The notes below the pieces were generated by a model. It did not search any database and had not been told where the DNA came from. It worked only from the letters and a program-made list of their open reading frames with translations. This document shows, piece after piece, positions 47,411 to 58,605 of a stretch of 64,000 nt of DNA. This stretch comes from Wenzhouxiangella sp. (GTDB lineage: Bacteria; Pseudomonadota; Gammaproteobacteria; Xanthomonadales; Wenzhouxiangellaceae): the NCBI GenBank assembly GCA_007134485.1, contig SLKT01000099.1, forward strand, positions 1 through 64,000. The letters run 5' to 3'. Within the stretch, counting starts at the first letter, position 1; the number at the start of each line of letters is the position of its first letter. A program made the translations under genes and the position numbers.

Positions 47411-48553
47411 ATGCGCCTGGTCCTGAGCGCGGGGGAAGCATCCGGAGATCATATCGGCGCCAACCTCGCCCGGGCGCTGCTCGAACAGCGACCGGACATC
47501 GACCTGGTCGGACTGGCTGGGCCCCGGATGCAGGCGGCTGGCGTTCAACCCTGGCATGCAATCGACGAACTCAATGTCATGGGCCTGTTCGAGGTTCTGG
47601 CTCACCTGCCCCGGCTGGTTCGACTGCGTCGGCAATTCCGGCAACGAATCGTCACAGGCTCCGCTGATGCCTTCATCGGCATCGATGCGCCCGACTTCAA
47701 CCTCGGCCTGGCCCGTCAGGTCAGAAACCGGGGCATCACGGCCATGCATTATGTCTCGCCATCGGTGTGGGCCTGGCGCAGCCATCGCATCCGAAAGATC
47801 TCGCGCTCGCTGGATCTGTTGCTGACCCTGTTCCCCTTCGAACCCGAGTTATATCACCCGCATGGACTGGATGCCCGCTTCGTCGGGCATCCGCTGGCCG
47901 ACGAGCTTGACGCCGCACGCGATCCCGGCCCGGCGCGAACCGAGCTGGAGATCACGAACGAGCAACCGGTCATCGCCTTGCTGCCCGGCAGTCGCAACGG
48001 AGAAATCGACCGCCACGCCCAACTTCTGGGCGAAGTCGCCCTCGGTCTGCGGGAACGGCTGCCGAATGCCGCCCTCATCGTGCTGCTCGCCGCCACCGAT
48101 CAGGAAGAACGCTTGCGCGCTCGTGCCGGTCATCGATTCGAGCGCGCCCGGGCCAGGGTGGTGGCCGGCCAGACCCGGCAGGGCCTGGTGGCCGCGGATC
48201 TGGCCATGGCGGCCTCCGGCACCGTGACCCTGGAGGCTTTTCTGCTGGGCTGTCCACAAGTGGTTTTCTATCGCCTGGCCCGTTCCACGTACTGGCTGGC
48301 CCGCGGCCTGAACCTGGTCAGGTCCCGCCATGTCTCCCTGCCCAACATTCTTTGCGACGAGCCACTGGTGCCCGAGCGCCTTCAGCACGAAGCCACCCCA
48401 GAATGCCTGGTCCGCGATTGTCTGGACTGGCTGGATCACCCTGAACGCATGGACGCTTATCGACAAACCGCAACACACTGGAAAGAGCGACTGGCCATCG
48501 ACTCCGGCCGCACCGCAGCCCAGGCCATTCTCGAAAAACTCGATCGTGGCTGA
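47411..48553 (+). CDS. lpxB: Lipid-A-disaccharide synthase
   Basis: 380 aa. It joins UDP-diacylglucosamine and lipid X. Opening block [20 protein letters not shown], then [28 protein letters not shown] and [15 protein letters not shown]; these are the standard glycosyltransferase-19 motifs. The end overlaps the rnhB start by 8 bp. Confidence 0.98.
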   Translation: MRLVLSAGEASGDHIGANLARALLEQRPDIDLVGLAGPRMQAAGVQPWHAIDELNVMGLFEVLAHLPRLVRLRRQFRQRIVTGSADAFIGIDAPDFNLGLARQVRNRGITAMHYVSPSVWAWRSHRIRKISRSLDLLLTLFPFEPELYHPHGLDARFVGHPLADELDAARDPGPARTELEITNEQPVIALLPGSRNGEIDRHAQLLGEVALGLRERLPNAALIVLLAATDQEERLRARAGHRFERARARVVAGQTRQGLVAADLAMAASGTVTLEAFLLGCPQVVFYRLARSTYWLARGLNLVRSRHVSLPNILCDEPLVPERLQHEATPECLVRDCLDWLDHPERMDAYRQTATHWKERLAIDSGRTAAQAILEKLDRG

Positions 48554-49133
48554 TCATCAGGGAGTGATCGCCGGGGTCGACGAGGCCGGTCGCGGCCCGC
48601 TGGCCGGGCCGGTGGTGGCGGCGGCGGTCATCCTGGACCCGGAACGTCCAATCACGGGACTGGACGACTCCAAGACACTCGCCCCGGCCAAGCGGGAGCG
48701 GCTGGCGATTGAAATCCTCGAGCGTGCCGTTGGTGTCGAAGTGGCCATTATCGGACCGGCCGAAATCGACCGGATCAACATCCTGCAAGCCACCCTGGAG
48801 GCCATGCGCCGGGCCATTGTTCAGCTCGCACCGGCCCCTGCTCTGGTCCGGGTCGACGGCAACAAGTCACCGCATATCGACATCCCGGTTGAAACGCTGG
48901 TCGGCGGCGATGCGCTGGACCCGGCCATCAGCGCAGCCAGCATCATCGCCAAGACCCGCCGAGATGACCTGATGCTCGAACTGCACCAGCACTATCCGGA
49001 CTACGGCTTCGACCGCCACAAGGGCTACCCCACCCGCGAACACCTGGCGGCACTGGAACGGCTGGGCCCCTGTCCAGCCCACCGTCGCAGCTTTCGCCCG
49101 CTCCGACAGCTCGGACTCTTCCCTGACCTCTAA
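48546..49133 (+). CDS. rnhB: Ribonuclease HII
   Basis: 195 aa from a GTG at 48546 inside the end of lpxB. It removes ribonucleotides from DNA-RNA hybrids. Active-site blocks: [47 protein letters not shown] and [14 protein letters not shown]. It is the last gene of the operon; the usual next gene dnaE does not follow. Confidence 0.97.
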   Translation: MADHQGVIAGVDEAGRGPLAGPVVAAAVILDPERPITGLDDSKTLAPAKRERLAIEILERAVGVEVAIIGPAEIDRINILQATLEAMRRAIVQLAPAPALVRVDGNKSPHIDIPVETLVGGDALDPAISAASIIAKTRRDDLMLELHQHYPDYGFDRHKGYPTREHLAALERLGPCPAHRRSFRPLRQLGLFPDL

Positions 49134-49138
49134 GTGCT

Positions 49139-49315
49139 CGGTTTACGGTTTACGCTTTACGGGAAAAGTCTCAAGGTGCAAGGAAAACCATGCAGCCCGA
49201 AACGCTGTCTTCCGCCTTTCGTCCTCAGTCCTCAGTCCTCCGACCTCGGACCTCCGTCTCCCGTCTCCCCTCTCCCCCTCTCCCCCTTCCCAACCCCTGA
49301 CCCCAGTCCCGCCCC
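49139..49315 (+). repeat. Low-complexity intergenic tract: TTTACGG repeats and a long pyrimidine run
   Basis: Just past rnhB, CGGTTTACGGTTTACGCTTT holds three TTTACG units (49139-49163). After a spacer, about 49208-49315 is almost all C and T (GTCCTCAGTCCTCAGTCCTC; CCGTCTCCCGTCTCCCC; CTCTCCCCCTCTCCC). The 13-mer CCGTCTCCCGTCT recurs past the stop of the gene at 62566 on that gene's strand. No ORF in 49134-49418 is credible; the end holds the ribosome site of the next gene. Confidence 0.65.
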
Positions 49316-49418
49316 TATCAAAAAAGTCAAGCTGAAATTTGCGCTTCATCACATTTTGTTCTATAGTGCGCCACCAGTGGGGCTGTAATCGCTCAAAAAA
49401 GAGAGGAGATTTTCACCA

Positions 49419-50279
49419 ATGTTAAGACTCGCCAAGGCGACCTGCCTTCTTGTTTTGCTACTAACATTCGGTAGCGTATGGAGTGCCACGGGCGTGGCCT
49501 TCGTCCACGGAACCGGCAAGCAGACCGATGCCCTGAACGACTACTGGACCACCTCGATGGTCAATTCAGTGCGCCAGGGACTGTCCGATTCCAACAACTA
49601 CGTGGTCATCAATTGTGACTTCGAACAGTACATGTGGGATGCACAGGCAGCAGGCTGTCTGGCCGGCCAGTTGCATACCTTCATCAATCAGCGAGGTATC
49701 AACGACCTGGTGGTGCTGACCCACTCCAACGGCGGCAATGTCATGCGCTGGATCATGTCCAATCCGACCTGGGACAGTCGCTATCCGCAAATCATAGACC
49801 GCCTGCGCTGGGTCAACGCCCTGGCCCCGTCCAGCCTGGGCACACCGCTGGCTGATGCAGTCATGGCCGGAAACGTGTTCGAAGCCTCGCTTGGATGGCT
49901 GCTCGGCTACCAGAACGATGCTGTACGCATGCAGCAAACGAGCTGGATGGCCCATTACAACAGCAACTGGCTGCTTGGCACGGCGGGTCGGCCGAATCTG
50001 CCGAAGCCGTTCTGGAACGTGGTCGGCAGTGATGTCCATGCCGCGCTCTGGAACAGCGCATCGTATTGTGGCGGCTACCAGTACCAGGTCGGCCTGGCGG
50101 TCACCCAGTGGTGGCTGAATTCATGCTCGGATGGATTCCTCGAGTGCTCCAGTCAGAATGGCGCCGGATCATTGTGGTTCTACGATCACTGGGTTACTCA
50201 GAGTGGTCGCAAACTTTCGCATCATCAAAGCCGGCGCGACTGCTTCGGCCTCGATGTCATTCTGCGCAACGATCTGTAA
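49419..50279 (+). CDS. Secreted alpha/beta-hydrolase, lipase-like
   Basis: 286 aa after AGAGGAG. Signal peptide ATCLLVLLLTFGSVWSA. The mature protein opens with VAFVHGTGKQTDALN (oxyanion HGTG loop) and has a nucleophile elbow LVVLTHSNGGNVMRWIM, a variant of G-H-S-x-G in which Thr replaces the first Gly. ALAPSSLGTPLADAV is a typical lipase strand after the elbow. An even number of Cys residues suggests disulfides. The substrate is unknown. The next gene on the same strand begins 14 bp later. Confidence 0.87.
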   Translation: MLRLAKATCLLVLLLTFGSVWSATGVAFVHGTGKQTDALNDYWTTSMVNSVRQGLSDSNNYVVINCDFEQYMWDAQAAGCLAGQLHTFINQRGINDLVVLTHSNGGNVMRWIMSNPTWDSRYPQIIDRLRWVNALAPSSLGTPLADAVMAGNVFEASLGWLLGYQNDAVRMQQTSWMAHYNSNWLLGTAGRPNLPKPFWNVVGSDVHAALWNSASYCGGYQYQVGLAVTQWWLNSCSDGFLECSSQNGAGSLWFYDHWVTQSGRKLSHHQSRRDCFGLDVILRNDL

Positions 50280-50293
50280 TCGGGAGAGCCATC

Positions 50294-51559
50294 ATGAAAA
50301 CCACGAATATTCTCATTGCGCTCGCCCTGATGTCCGGCAGCGCTTTCGCCAGCAACAATATCGAATGGATGCCCGGCAGTGAAAGCGACCTGGTCGCCGG
50401 CCGGCTGGTCTCCGAAACCGCCGCCATTCCGGCCAGCCAGCATGCCGAATCCGCGCCGCTGAGCTATACCTGGGCCGCCGGCGAGCGTTCGGCGACCGAG
50501 CCGGCCGCGCAAGGCGTTGTGGTCGAGTCCCGGCAATACTGGGTCGATGTCAGTGCCCGATCCCTGGACACCGGGGTCAAGTTGCCGATCAGCGCCCCCG
50601 GCGCCGTTGTCCGGATTTCAGCACTGGACAGCGGGACCCGCCTGCAACTGGACCCGGGTCACCTGGAACTGTCGATCAACGGGCAATCCCTGGATCGCAG
50701 CGCGCTGGAGATGAGCACGGGTACTGAAATGCGCCAGGAAGGCATGCAGGTGCCACAGGACTCGCTCGCATTTCGCCTGCCCGGCGATAGCGAAGCGGGA
50801 ACCCTGCATTTGCAAATGGCGACCGGCGCCGATGAAGTGCCGATGGTCATCCACGTCCATGAGCCTGAAAGCCCATGGGTGGCGCGCATGAGCACGACCC
50901 GCAGCACATTCCTCAGCGATCAGTCGATCGAGTTCGATGTACTGCTCGACGATGGCGATCGAGTCTTCGAGGTCGATCAGGTGCGCGCCATGCTGGTCAG
51001 TCCGGATGCCGACCAGATGATGGACCTGTCTCGCCAGACCAACGGCAAGGTGCTCGAGGGCGTGGTACCGGTCAGTGCCATTTCAGCCGCTCCCGGCCTG
51101 CATGAAGTCCATGCCTACGTCGAGCACAACATCGGCGGCGCCACGGTCAAGCGTGATCTGAAACTGGCCATCGGTGTCGCACCGGCCTCGGGACGGTTCA
51201 GCGGAGACATCGACATGCTGCCGGCGCTGGGTCTGAGTCTTGATCTCGGCGTCGAGGTGGCCATCGAAGGCCGCTACCAGGTCAATGCCGAAATTTTCGG
51301 CACCAATGCCGAGGGCGAGATGGAAGCCATGGCATTCACCCAGTCGGCAGCGGTGCTCGAGGCCGGCAAAAACAGCATCGGCATCGAAATCGATGCCCAA
51401 ATGCTGCTCGACAGCGGCCTGAGTGCACCGTTCGAGGTGCGCCATCTGCAACTTCTGGATCAGGGCCGCATGTTCGTTCTGGAACACCGCGACCAGGCGC
51501 TGCGAATCGGCCCTCCCGCACGGGACATTCGCGGGCGTTCCGATGAGATGATCCGCTAG
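50294..51559 (+). CDS. Exported DUF4785-like protein
   Basis: 421 aa from ATG 50294; the longer ORF is read-through of the hydrolase gene. Signal peptide TNILIALALMSGSAFAS. The body is beta-rich, with two Ig-like halves (PWVARMSTTRSTFLSDQSIE; LSLDLGVEVAIEGRYQVNAE) and a C-terminus HLQLLDQGRMFVLEHRDQAL. The layout agrees with DUF4785 proteins of Xanthomonas and Legionella relatives as I recall. It is co-transcribed with the secreted hydrolase, so the pair may act together outside the cell. Confidence 0.82.
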   Translation: MKTTNILIALALMSGSAFASNNIEWMPGSESDLVAGRLVSETAAIPASQHAESAPLSYTWAAGERSATEPAAQGVVVESRQYWVDVSARSLDTGVKLPISAPGAVVRISALDSGTRLQLDPGHLELSINGQSLDRSALEMSTGTEMRQEGMQVPQDSLAFRLPGDSEAGTLHLQMATGADEVPMVIHVHEPESPWVARMSTTRSTFLSDQSIEFDVLLDDGDRVFEVDQVRAMLVSPDADQMMDLSRQTNGKVLEGVVPVSAISAAPGLHEVHAYVEHNIGGATVKRDLKLAIGVAPASGRFSGDIDMLPALGLSLDLGVEVAIEGRYQVNAEIFGTNAEGEMEAMAFTQSAAVLEAGKNSIGIEIDAQMLLDSGLSAPFEVRHLQLLDQGRMFVLEHRDQALRIGPPARDIRGRSDEMIR

Positions 51560-51609
51560 AAATGCTTCCCACCCGGGGCCGAACACGGCCCCGGGTTCAT
51601 CCCGGGCAC

Positions 51610-51885
51610 TCAGCCCGTGACAAACCGCTCCCCTGTGGGTTCATTGGCGCCGACATCGATCGGGGTCACCTGGTCAACCCGCGCGGCCGGTGGGCCTTGA
51701 TGCAACCAGCGCTCGAGCTGCTCGACTGCCTGCTCATCGCCGCGAGCCAGCACTTCGACCCGGCCATCGCTGAGATTGATGGCGTGTCCGGCCAGGCCCA
51801 GGGGCTCGGCCTGGCGTCGCGTGGACTCGCGAAAGAAAACGCCCTGGACACGCCCGGAAATCAGCCAACGTCGGGTCTCAGCCAT
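51610..51885 (-). CDS. acyP: Acylphosphatase
   Basis: 91 aa, normal length. It hydrolyses acyl phosphates. Active-site loop GRVQGVFFREST with the phosphate-binding Arg, and INLSDGRVEVLARG with the catalytic Asn; EQLERWLHQGPPAARV is the usual helix. It overlaps the end of the thioredoxin-like gene by 8 bp. Confidence 0.97.
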   Translation of the reverse strand: MAETRRWLISGRVQGVFFRESTRRQAEPLGLAGHAINLSDGRVEVLARGDEQAVEQLERWLHQGPPAARVDQVTPIDVGANEPTGERFVTG

Positions 51886-52333
51886 GCTGCTCGATCCATT
51901 CGGTAATCATGCCGCTGGTCACCGGACCAATCCAGGTGTTGACCTTCTCGCCGCTGGCATCGACCAGAAACGTGGTTGGCAGGGCGCGCGGCGCTCCGAG
52001 TGCTTCGGGTGGGTCGTAGACATCGACCAGCAGAATCGGGTAGCTGGCCGGGAACTGCTCCAGGAACCGCTCGAATTCCTCGACCGAGGTATCCTCGAAG
52101 GCCAGTCCGAGCACGGTGATGTCGGAGCGCGAATCGTGCAATTGCGACAGGTCGGGGATTTCCTTGCGGCAGGGCGCGCACCAGGTTGCCCAGTAGTTGA
52201 CAACCACCCAGTCACCACGATAGTCCGCCAGCCGGTAAGGCTCGCCATCAAGGCCGTCCAGTTCGAAGTCGATCTCGGCCATGGCCGGGGCGCCAATCCA
52301 CATCAGCGCAATCAGGATCCAGATTGATTTCAT
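51878..52333 (-). CDS. TlpA-like periplasmic thioredoxin
   Basis: 151 aa with signal peptide ILIALMWIGAPAMAE. Thioredoxin fold of the TlpA/ResA class: YRGDWVVVNYWATWCAPCRK carries the redox CAPC pair, LPTTFLVDASGEKV holds the cis-Pro. It probably reduces periplasmic disulfides. It directly follows yihY and precedes acyP on the same strand. Confidence 0.94.
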   Translation of the reverse strand: MKSIWILIALMWIGAPAMAEIDFELDGLDGEPYRLADYRGDWVVVNYWATWCAPCRKEIPDLSQLHDSRSDITVLGLAFEDTSVEEFERFLEQFPASYPILLVDVYDPPEALGAPRALPTTFLVDASGEKVNTWIGPVTSGMITEWIEQHG

Positions 52334-53687
52334 CTATTGGTCTCCTTGCTCGTCGAGCGTTTCATCCCCGGGCCTGAACTGCAGAAGCGACTTGATCGAT
52401 CGATTCATGAACGCATCGGCCTTTTCATTCATGGGCTTGAGCCCTTCGATCAGGGCGCGATCCCAGTGACTGTCCACGGGCATGTCGTCGAGCTCGCCCA
52501 CAGGCAGTATGAACGATCCGCTGCGGTAGAGTTCCGCGACACGGACCTCGTCGAGGTCGGCCGACAACAACCAGTCACCATCATCATCGCGATGAATCAA
52601 CCCGGCATCGTGGAAATATCCCAGCAAACGCTGAAGTTGCACGTCACTGGCGGCCGACTCGCGCCGAAGTAACTCGCCATTGGACAGCGCCAGACCCCTT
52701 CGCTGGGCCTGCCAGAAGTGTCCGAGCAAACGAATGGCCAGGGCCAGCTCATGGCGCGACGGCCAGACCCAGTCCGCGCGATGATAATTGAAGGTCGTCA
52801 AGGCCGCCGCCACACTGGCGCCGAGCAATACCACCACCCAGGAGACATAAATCCAGACCAGGAAGATCGGTACCGTGGCCAGCGCGCCGTAGAGGCGTTC
52901 GTAGGTCGGGAAATTGGTGACATACCAGACAAATCCGCCCTTGGCCCCCTCGAACAATAGCGCCGACAGCAAGGCCCCGGCCAGGGCGTGACGCCACAGC
53001 ACCCGCCGGTTGGGGACGATGATGAATATCAGCGCAAAGCTCACCAGTGCCACGAAAAACGGGGTCATGCTGAGCACCGCCCCCTGGAGCACGCCGCGCA
53101 CCGCCTCGGGCGCGAGCAACGGCAGCGCCGCCAGGTACGATGTCATCGCCAGGCTGGCGCCCATCAGCAATGGGCCCAGGGTCAGCACCGCCCAGTAGGT
53201 CACCAGCCGGCTGGCCAGTCGGCGCTGGGCGCGCACCCGCCAGATCCGGTTGAGACTTTTCTCGATCGTGGCCATCAACAGGATGGCGGTAAAGATCAGA
53301 AAGACCGTGCCCGCGCCGGTCAGACCGGCGGTCCGGCCAACGAATTCCTGGAGATACTCGCGCACCTGGTCTCCGGCTGCCGGAACAAAGTTGGCAAAGA
53401 TATAGGCCTCGAGTTCGTCAGCCCAGCGATCAAACACCGGGAATGCCGAAATGACGCCAAACATCACGGCCATCAACGGCACCAGTGCCAGCAAGCTGGT
53501 ATAACTGAGGGCGCCGGCAGCTTCCAGGCTGCGATCCTCGCGAAAATGCTGCCAGAGGTGATGCCCGAACGCCTTGAGCCAGCGTGGGTCGACCAGCGCT
53601 TGCAAGGGTGTCGGAGTCCGAACGGCCGGTCCGGAGGCGTTAGACTGTTCCTCCGAATCCCGTTTCTTTGATTGTCCGGAATCATTC

Positions 53688-53689
<2 letters not shown>
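52334..53689 (-). CDS. YihY/BrkB-family inner membrane protein
   Basis: 451 aa from ATG 53689. The YihY family signature is DRSLEAAGALSYTSLLALVP, with about six membrane helices (GTVFLIFTAILLMATIEKSL; FFVALVSFALIFIIVPNRRV) and VPIFLVWIYVSWVVVLLGAS. A soluble winged-helix-like C-terminal part (LQRLLGYFHDAGLIHRDDDG) is typical of the longer members. The function is not established; despite older names it is not RNase BN. The start codon overlaps that of divergent arsC. Confidence 0.93.
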
Positions 53690-54963
<1,274 letters not shown>

Positions 54964-57647
54964 GCCACTTGAGTAAGTCGAGTTTTTCCTGGGCATAGTC
55001 GAATTCCGGCGCCGCGTGCCCGGCCTCGCGAAGCGGAGCGGGCAAGGCCACCCAGTGCTCACGTAGCTGCTCCATGCGTTCACGGCCCAGCAACGGCACG
55101 CTCGCCATGGGCTGGCCGGCATCACGCAACTGGCGCACGCGCTCGCGCGTCAGCATTCCGCCATCTCCACTGAGCGCGGCCCGGACGCCATCGTGGTGGC
55201 GCAACAATCGCGGATAATGCAGCTCGACCACGCGCCTGAGCAGGGTGGTGTTGTCACTGACCTCGGTCATGGCCAGTGTGAGCGGATCGGTGGCGTCGGG
55301 GCCCGGCGGGTTGAGCAATCCAGCCGACAACTGGCGCTCCCGGCGGGTGGTCAGATCGGAAAGGTGAGCACGCACCTCCACGGCCAACTGCTCTCCCTCA
55401 TCCTCACTTTCAAGCAGGGTTTCGACCTGTCTGCCGGTCACGAACCAGTCACGCCATTCACTGCCGCGATCCCAGTTTGCACTCAACTGGGATTCCGCCG
55501 TGGTCGGCAGATTGACGAAATAGGTCAGTCGATCCGGCACCAGGCCCAGGCGGCGCTCGTGCAGATGACTCGCGATGGATTCTCCAGTCAATTCGGTGGG
55601 ACAGTCCATTTCAAGGATGGATTCTTCGGCAGCAGCGAACAGATAGTGACGCCTGTCCGCTGAAGTCAGACGCTGACTGAAGACCACTTCCTCCTCGTCA
55701 TCACTGACGAAAGAGCCGGTCAATTCGAAACTCAATCGTCCATGGTAATTGGCCACGCGATCATCCCGACCACGCGCTGAGCGTTTTTCCCGATCCACCC
55801 ACCGTACATTGCCGTAGCACAGTTGCAATTCGCCAAGACCGACCTGGTCGGCCAGCAGATAAGCGTTGGGAAACAGGCCAAGCAAAGCGCGGCTGGCCGG
55901 CAATTCGATGCGCGCATCACAGGTGGCAGCCTCCTCGCATGGTCTGACCATCAGGCCCTCGGGTCGATACGCGGTCACCTGATCGGTTCCGGCATCGAGA
56001 TCGATATCGGCGCCGGTGCGCGTGACCGACTCGTAGAACTGACTGACGGCATCCTGCACGGCGCCGGCAAGATTGGCCTGGGCGCGCTCATGGCGCTCCA
56101 GAAGGCGTTGCACCGGATCCGTGCGCACGCTGCCCAGGCCCGTCATGCAATCGACCCATCCGGCTCGCCCGTGCTCGAGGTCCCTGCCTCTGTCGGAGAT
56201 CGCATCAACGGCCTCCCGCCAGCGCGGTGTTCCGAAAAACACCGGCCGTTGCGGCACCCAGTACACCAGGTACTGCATCAGGACCGACCACTCCAGCACA
56301 TTGACCCACGCGATTGGCTCACAGGCGGCACTCAGGTGCCAGTTGAGGTGTCCGTCCAGGTAGCTGGCCCGTTGCCAACTCACCAGGCCCATTTCGCGGC
56401 GCAGAAACGAGGCCGCGAAAGGACCACCTCCATCCCCGGTCAGCTCCTCGCGATCCAGCTCATCGGTCAGTAACCCGGTCAACTCGTTCAGGCACGCGTC
56501 AAACACTTCACGTGGCAGGGGTCCAACGAGCAACGGGTCCGGATTGCACTGGCTGATGGCCTGTCGAATATCCTCGCGGACCGGCTGATCCAGATAGAAC
56601 GCCGCATCGGTGGCAAACAGGGCCAGGCGAGCGTAGGCATCGGCCAGTTCGGAAATCGCCGCAAGCTGCCCGGGTTCCGACTCGGCCAGATAGGCCGCGG
56701 CATCCTGCATCAGGGCCAGAATGACCGGAAGCCCGGTGTCCACATCTCGCCAGCGCGAAGGGTCCTGTCCAGCCAGGTCATCGAGAAAGGTTTCATACTC
56801 GTCGGCCTGGCCCTGGTCCGAGGCGGCATCGGAGAGCAGGATCAGCCCCTCCATCAGGGTCCAGACCATGGACAGAACCTGCCCTCGATGTTCATGCATC
56901 CGCGCCTCGTCAAGCAGCAATTCGGCGATCACCAGCCGTCGCTCGGGATGCTGGTCCAGTCCGGTCATCTGCGTGACTCGATCGGCCTGGCGCATGGCAT
57001 GATCGCGATCCTCGGATTCGCTCTCATGCAAGCGATCCAGCAACGGCTGCCAGTACTCAACGATGCGCACTTCAGCCGACCGCTCATCCGATGGGTCAGC
57101 GTCCTGCTCATCAGATATTGCGTTTTCAAGGTGGCCCAGAAGTGACGTCCACAATTCCGCGGACCGATAGGCGGCCTCCGGATAAAGTCGGGCCAGGCGT
57201 CCAGCGGCATCTTCGCGGCGCAACAACTCGGAGACCCGATGAAGGCGCGGCATCATCGAGCCGGTCACACTGGCCGGCATGTTCTGATCGCGGGCATGGA
57301 CCAGCCAGGCAAACATGCCATCGGATGTCACCGCCCATTTCGGGTCGACCCACTGGGCCCGTCGTTCCAGGGTCAGCGTATGCGACTCGACCTGTTCCTG
57401 CCACCGCTCGGCATCAACCGCCCCATCGCCCAGCCAGGCCGCCAGGGCCAGGCTGCGCGCACGTGCCTCGACAGCGGTTTCCGGATGAAAGTGCAAGGCA
57501 GCAATTTCGTTGACCGGCAACTGCGCATGCCCCGTGCCGGCCCAGCCGCCCGCCAGCAGAATCAGCCCAGTGACCAGGATGGATTGCGATTTCATGGCCG
57601 CTATACTACCTGCAACCCTACCCGTTCGAAACGATACAGGCACGAAA

Positions 57648-58133
57648 TTGAACAAGCTCAATATCCTGGCCACCGGTGGCACGATCGACAAGATCTACTA
57701 CGATGACAAGTCCGATTACCAGATCGGCGAACCGGAAATCGGGCGCATTCTGCGTGCCATGAATGTCGCTTTCGACTTCGAGATCAGGGCCCTGATGCGC
57801 AAGGACTCCTTGCACCTGGATCAGGCCGACCGCGAACTCATCCGCCAGGCCATCCAGACCAGCCCGGACCGGTATTTCCTGATCACTCACGGCACCGACA
57901 CCATGACCGACACCGCTGCGGCACTCGGCGATGTAGGTGAGCGGGTGATCGTCATGACCGGCGCACTCAACCCGGCCCGGTTCATCGACTCGGACGCGGT
58001 GTTCAACATCGGCTGCGCGGTCGGCGCCGTCCAGTCCCTGCCCCCCGGCATCTGGATTGCCATGAACGGCTGCATCTGGGACCCGGCCAAGGTCCGCAAG
58101 AACCGCCGCGCCAACCGCTTCGAGGCGGTCTAG
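57648..58133 (+). CDS. Short asparaginase-domain protein
   Basis: 161 aa with a TTG start at 57648 (no ATG in a sensible place; upstream ATG 57594 would overlap the divergent gene). It matches only the N-terminal domain of type I/II asparaginases: ILATGGTIDKIYYD with the nucleophile Thr, and FLITHGTDTMTDTAAALG with the Thr-Asp-Lys-region residues; ATRFIDS-type ALNPARFIDSDAVFN follows. Single-domain proteins of this size exist in other proteobacteria, so it is probably complete and not truncated. Catalytic competence is uncertain. Confidence 0.88.
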   Translation: MNKLNILATGGTIDKIYYDDKSDYQIGEPEIGRILRAMNVAFDFEIRALMRKDSLHLDQADRELIRQAIQTSPDRYFLITHGTDTMTDTAAALGDVGERVIVMTGALNPARFIDSDAVFNIGCAVGAVQSLPPGIWIAMNGCIWDPAKVRKNRRANRFEAV

Positions 58134-58153
58134 GGTTTTAGGGGGTAAGCATC

Positions 58154-58486
58154 GGGTGGTATCCGACCGCTCATGGACTGACCGGTCAAATACCACCCAC
58201 TGCGACAGGTTGGAGGAGATTGAAAGTCTGGTGGTGGCCGAGTCCGGACTCCCGTATCAATCTACTCCCACCCGACAAGCGACGAGTGGGCTTGACCGGG
58301 GCCGGGCTCGAGGTGACGGAAGCGACCAGAGCCTTTCCGCAATTGGAGCACCCGAAAGGCCTGCTAGGGGCAAACCCCTACCCATTGGAACAACCGAAAT
58401 TCGGTCGGCACCAAAACGCCACTGAAGCAAAACTTTCGATCCGGTCGTGCACCTCGAGCCCGGCCCCGGGCAAGACCACTCGTCGC
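58154..58486. repeat. Structured intergenic element: 37-bp inverted repeat enclosing smaller hairpins
   Basis: The arms 58279-58315 (starting GCGACGAGTGGGCTTGACC) and 58450-58486 are inverted copies, 35 of 37 matched. The 134-nt interior holds GCCTTTC/GAAAGGC (58331-58360), TAGGGG-caaa-CCCCTA (58365-58380) and CCGAAATTCGG (58394-58404). Upstream are a GGGTGGTAT/ATACCACCC hairpin with an inner GACCG/CGGTC stem (58154-58198) and GAGTCCGGACTC. The ORFs drawn across it have no credible start or composition. It may be a structured RNA, a gcvT leader or a mobile-element remnant. Confidence 0.7.
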
Positions 58487-58605
58487 CCCGCCCCCCCATA
58501 CTCACAAGTCCCGGGGGTTCTCCGAGCCGGTTCAGGTCGCTGGACTTGTCTCCGACGCTATTCGTGCCCATGATTAAGGTCTGATTCCCCAAAAAAAGAA
58601 ATCTG

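Noticed and set aside
49208-49315. Possible CRISPR or tandem array in the pyrimidine tract
   Set aside because: Units are irregular and no repeat-spacer pattern or cas gene is present.
57648-58133. Half-length asparaginase as a truncated pseudogene
   Set aside because: Single-domain asparaginase-like proteins of about 160 aa occur in other bacteria and this one has a clean end, so truncation is not supported.
58220-58573. 117-aa ORF across the structured element upstream of gcvT
   Set aside because: Composition is unlike a real protein and it runs through the inverted repeats; a non-coding reading fits better.
58134-58605. Glycine riboswitch before gcvT
   Set aside because: The conserved glycine aptamer core sequences are not visible in the gap.
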